Below, piece by piece: positions 61,777 through 64,000 of a stretch of DNA of 64,000 bases. Each line of letters opens with the position of its first letter. Position 1 is the first letter of the stretch. Position numbers and translations under genes: made by a program. The DNA is taken from the NCBI GenBank assembly GCA_025331435.1, contig JAIWNI010000046.1, forward strand, positions 62,001 through 126,000, read 5' to 3'. The notes under the pieces are model-generated. The model ran no database searches. It was not told where the DNA came from and saw only the letters and a program-made list of their open reading frames with translations. This stretch comes from Choanephora cucurbitarum (lineage: Eukaryota > Mucoromycota > Mucoromycetes > Mucorales > Choanephoraceae).

Positions 61777-62160
61777 TCAGCATCTCCATTCAAAGAGAAC
61801 TCGTTTACTGTTTTCATCTTCAGTCCAAAGCTTGAGATTCTTGAGACACTGAAGACTGTTTGTACAAATACAACCTTCTAAATCATAGCTTTTGCATTTC
61901 AAAATTGGTTGAGAGACGATGAGTAGGTCAGGAGCTGCTGGAGTATGGGATGATCGGTGCTCAATAATATGTTGCAGCTGACGAGTGAGTGAAGGGCTCT
62001 TCAATGGAAACGGGAAGGCCATTTTCCTGAATGATGCTAAAGAAGACTGGGGCGATGAGGAATGCTCACGGACAAAGGATGTCCTAGAAGCAGAAGTGAG
62101 TCTGACTGCATGATGAGATACAGTATTAGGTGATAGTTGAAAAGGAACAGGCGAACTGAC
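61777..62160 (-). other. open frame of 127 codons, possible exon, unknown
   Basis: A minus-strand frame is open from the codon after TAA at 62163-62161 to the stop at 61777. The only ATG is internal (62022). An AG just upstream (TTTAAG) could be a splice acceptor. The N-terminal part is Ser/Pro-rich; the C-terminal part (LLIVSQPILKCKSYDLEGCI) contains several cysteines. No family is recognised; it could be an exon of a decayed repeat gene. Confidence 0.25.
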
Positions 62161-62839
62161 TTAAACTACAGGAATCCTACGCTTCTTGTCTGCACCACTA
62201 CTTTTTTTAAGACATATTCTCGAAATATGAACTAATTCACTATAATAAAGACATATCGTAGCTTTTCGTCTCAATCGGTTAAAACATGCTCAGACCCATG
62301 CCAATAACGACAAAAGGGAGGCATAGATGGATAGGTAACCGTGACCTGATTTTTATCAAAATTCTCAATTAAATAAATTCTTGTAGGTTTCTGATAGTTA
62401 TTTGGCTGATATGACCAACCGGTTACATTCGATAATAAATTAAGTGGGGGGGGGAGCTATAAGTTTCAGACGACTTGATTTTAAGAATAACATAACTATC
62501 TCCAGTATACACTGCCGTAGAGTTGGTAATTAAGCCACTATCTACAATACTACCATAGCTTCTCAAATTTTGACCCATATCAGCATGGAGCTGATTTAAG
62601 TCATCCTGTCAGCGACCATATCAAGAAGGAAGACCTGAGAAAGGCGGAATGCTTTGACTTCAATTTCCTTTTATATATGAAATTTTTTTTCTGTAATCTC
62701 TCGTTGTGTCTCGTCAATGAAGCAAAAAACAAGCAGCTTTATGAGGACTGATATTTATATGTTGAAAAACATAATACAAGCAATAAAAAAACGAGATAAG
62801 ATCGAAGGGCAATGTAACTTTTAAAAACCAGCAAGTAGC

Positions 62840-63225
62840 TCAGAAGAATTTGCCCTGAGTCTCCAACTGGAAGCTTGATTGAACAAGATGAGAGCATTTG
62901 AAAGGAGAGGTGACGGTTTCAGCAAATGCATAGGCGAAGGTTAATAGAAACAGACCAGAGGTGCTCACGACCATTGCAAATCTCGTTGAGTTCCTGAATA
63001 CGTTTTGGTATTGCTGTTGGCTGTGATGTTGGCAAGGAAAGAACTTGAGACGACTCCTTTCAAGAAGGGTCTCGCAGCAGGACTGTAGGCATCTCATATT
63101 ACGCTCTTTAGGAGTGGCCCAGGCTTTGTAGAAGACTTAGTAGATGTTGGGCTGTATGCGCCAGATAATATGCGCCTAATGCCTTTATTAGCAGTATCAA
63201 CTCATAACTTTTTGCTCGTTTTGTA
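62840..63225 (-). mobile_element. 5' fragment of the same LINE family, inverted
   Basis: Read on the minus strand, this segment aligns with 53282-53700 of the LINE. Shared strings include CTCCTAAAGAGCG, GCGAGACCCTTCTTGAAAG and GAGCACCTCTGGTCTGTTTC, with small indels. Only the ORF1-like part is present. It carries the TGA at the same position as the longer copy. Confidence 0.8.
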
Positions 63226-64000
63226 CAGTCAACCAAAGAAAGTTTTGTGGGATTTCAAATTTCGAAATACTTTTGATGAAGGTTCATCCTTTGAACATTG
63301 CTATACAAACTCTTTTTATTTCTAACAAATTGCAATAAAAAGAACGTTTAAAATGTCTCGCTCAACTCCTGAAACAAGAAGTAAGATTGTTAACATAGTT
63401 ATGATCGTTGAGAAGACCATGTCCAAACATGAAATCACACAAAACTTTCTTTGGTTGACTGTATATTATCAGTGTTTTATTGATTCCCTTGCGAGCGCTA
63501 GTACAAGAATCCATGCACATAATGAAACGCAACAAGTGCTAGAGACAGAGATACGCAACGCATCAAAGACTGATAGCTTACGTCTAAAAGGCTAAAGAAA
63601 GGCGTAGTGGCTGACGCTGGATCAAATCATAATCTTAAAGCTGACTCTGTTCAGAGATACATTGAAAAGAATCAATATTGGGTTAATCATGTCCAGAAAG
63701 CATTTAGTGGTACTGTTGATAATATGAGAGCCCAGCTCAGTACTCTGGCTGTCTCTGAACCGCATACTGAAATGTCACTATCTTTATCTGACTTACTTTA
63801 TTGGAATATTAGAAGTTATGAGATGACACTCCAATGCAAAAGATACCAATTTCAAATATTACAGATCAATAATTTTTCCGCAAAAGAAGCTCAATGTGCC
63901 AATATTGAACAACAGTCTGGTTAAGAACAATGCATAACCTTAACAATGGCCATATTACAGATCATTTGAAAGAATTTAGATGCAGATATAACAAATCAAA
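63226..64000. other. right edge, two frames of unknown nature
   Basis: Two plus-strand frames (63353-63595, starting MSRSTPETRSKIVNIVMIVE, and 63607-63924) lie close together in different phases. They could be parts of one broken or spliced gene. Both are helical in character, but I recognise no domain. Nothing else is visible up to the window edge. Confidence 0.25.

Noticed and set aside
54250..62460. Homopolymer runs of C or G (near 54250, 48320 and 62447)
   Set aside because: Single homopolymers next to decayed elements are likely slippage or sequencing-length uncertainty. No G-quadruplex-like repeated pattern is present.

Overview
The window looks like nuclear DNA of an early-diverging fungus, most likely Mucoromycota (a Mucorales-type genome). 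Genes are broken by many short introns (mostly 45-75 nt) with GT..AG ends and CTRAC-like branch sites. The DNA is AT-rich with long homopolymers. The gene set is typically eukaryotic (14-3-3, mitochondrial Hsp70, ribosomal protein uS9, FIG4, GCLM). It also holds an Integrator subunit 10-like gene and several transposon families I associate with mucoralean genomes. Gene models were built by hand: for every main gene the exon lengths add up to an intact frame, which is the chief support for the boundaries.

Positions 600-20,840 are gene-dense: a TRM3/TARBP1 tRNA ribose methyltransferase, a TMEM223-like cytochrome oxidase assembly factor, 14-3-3, uS9/RPS16, an OPT transporter, an F-box-like LRR protein, a FIG4 phosphoinositide phosphatase and an ArfGAP-UBA protein. 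Immediately upstream of the ArfGAP gene sits an apparently complete 5,159-bp CACTA-superfamily DNA transposon (21,011-26,169). It has matching ends, a 3-bp TCT target duplication, an unbroken tnp2-type transposase gene and a second divergent gene of unknown type.

Positions 28,437-42,523 are again genic: the regulatory subunit of glutamate-cysteine ligase, a DHA2-type MFS exporter, mitochondrial Hsp70, a tiny ASDURF/prefoldin-like gene, a dihydrodiol-dehydrogenase-like oxidoreductase and the INTS10-like gene.

From about 42.5 kb to the end the window is mostly a transposon graveyard. It holds a decayed C2H2 zinc-finger gene of a repeated family split by a TA-flanked MITE, a decayed DIRS-type retrotransposon cut in its tyrosine recombinase by a Tc1/mariner element, and a Fanzor-like (eukaryotic TnpB-type RNA-guided nuclease) pseudogene. 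It also holds a decayed LINE with a second, inverted 5' fragment of the same family and remnants of another transposase. The only convincing host gene here is a small CYSTM cysteine-rich protein (58,210-58,490). Premature stops in these elements are mostly explicable by C-to-T change of CAA, CAG or CGA.

The host genes have independent jobs (tRNA modification, mitochondrial biogenesis, membrane traffic, glutathione synthesis, RNA processing) and no pathway cluster is evident. No tRNA, rRNA or CRISPR array was seen.
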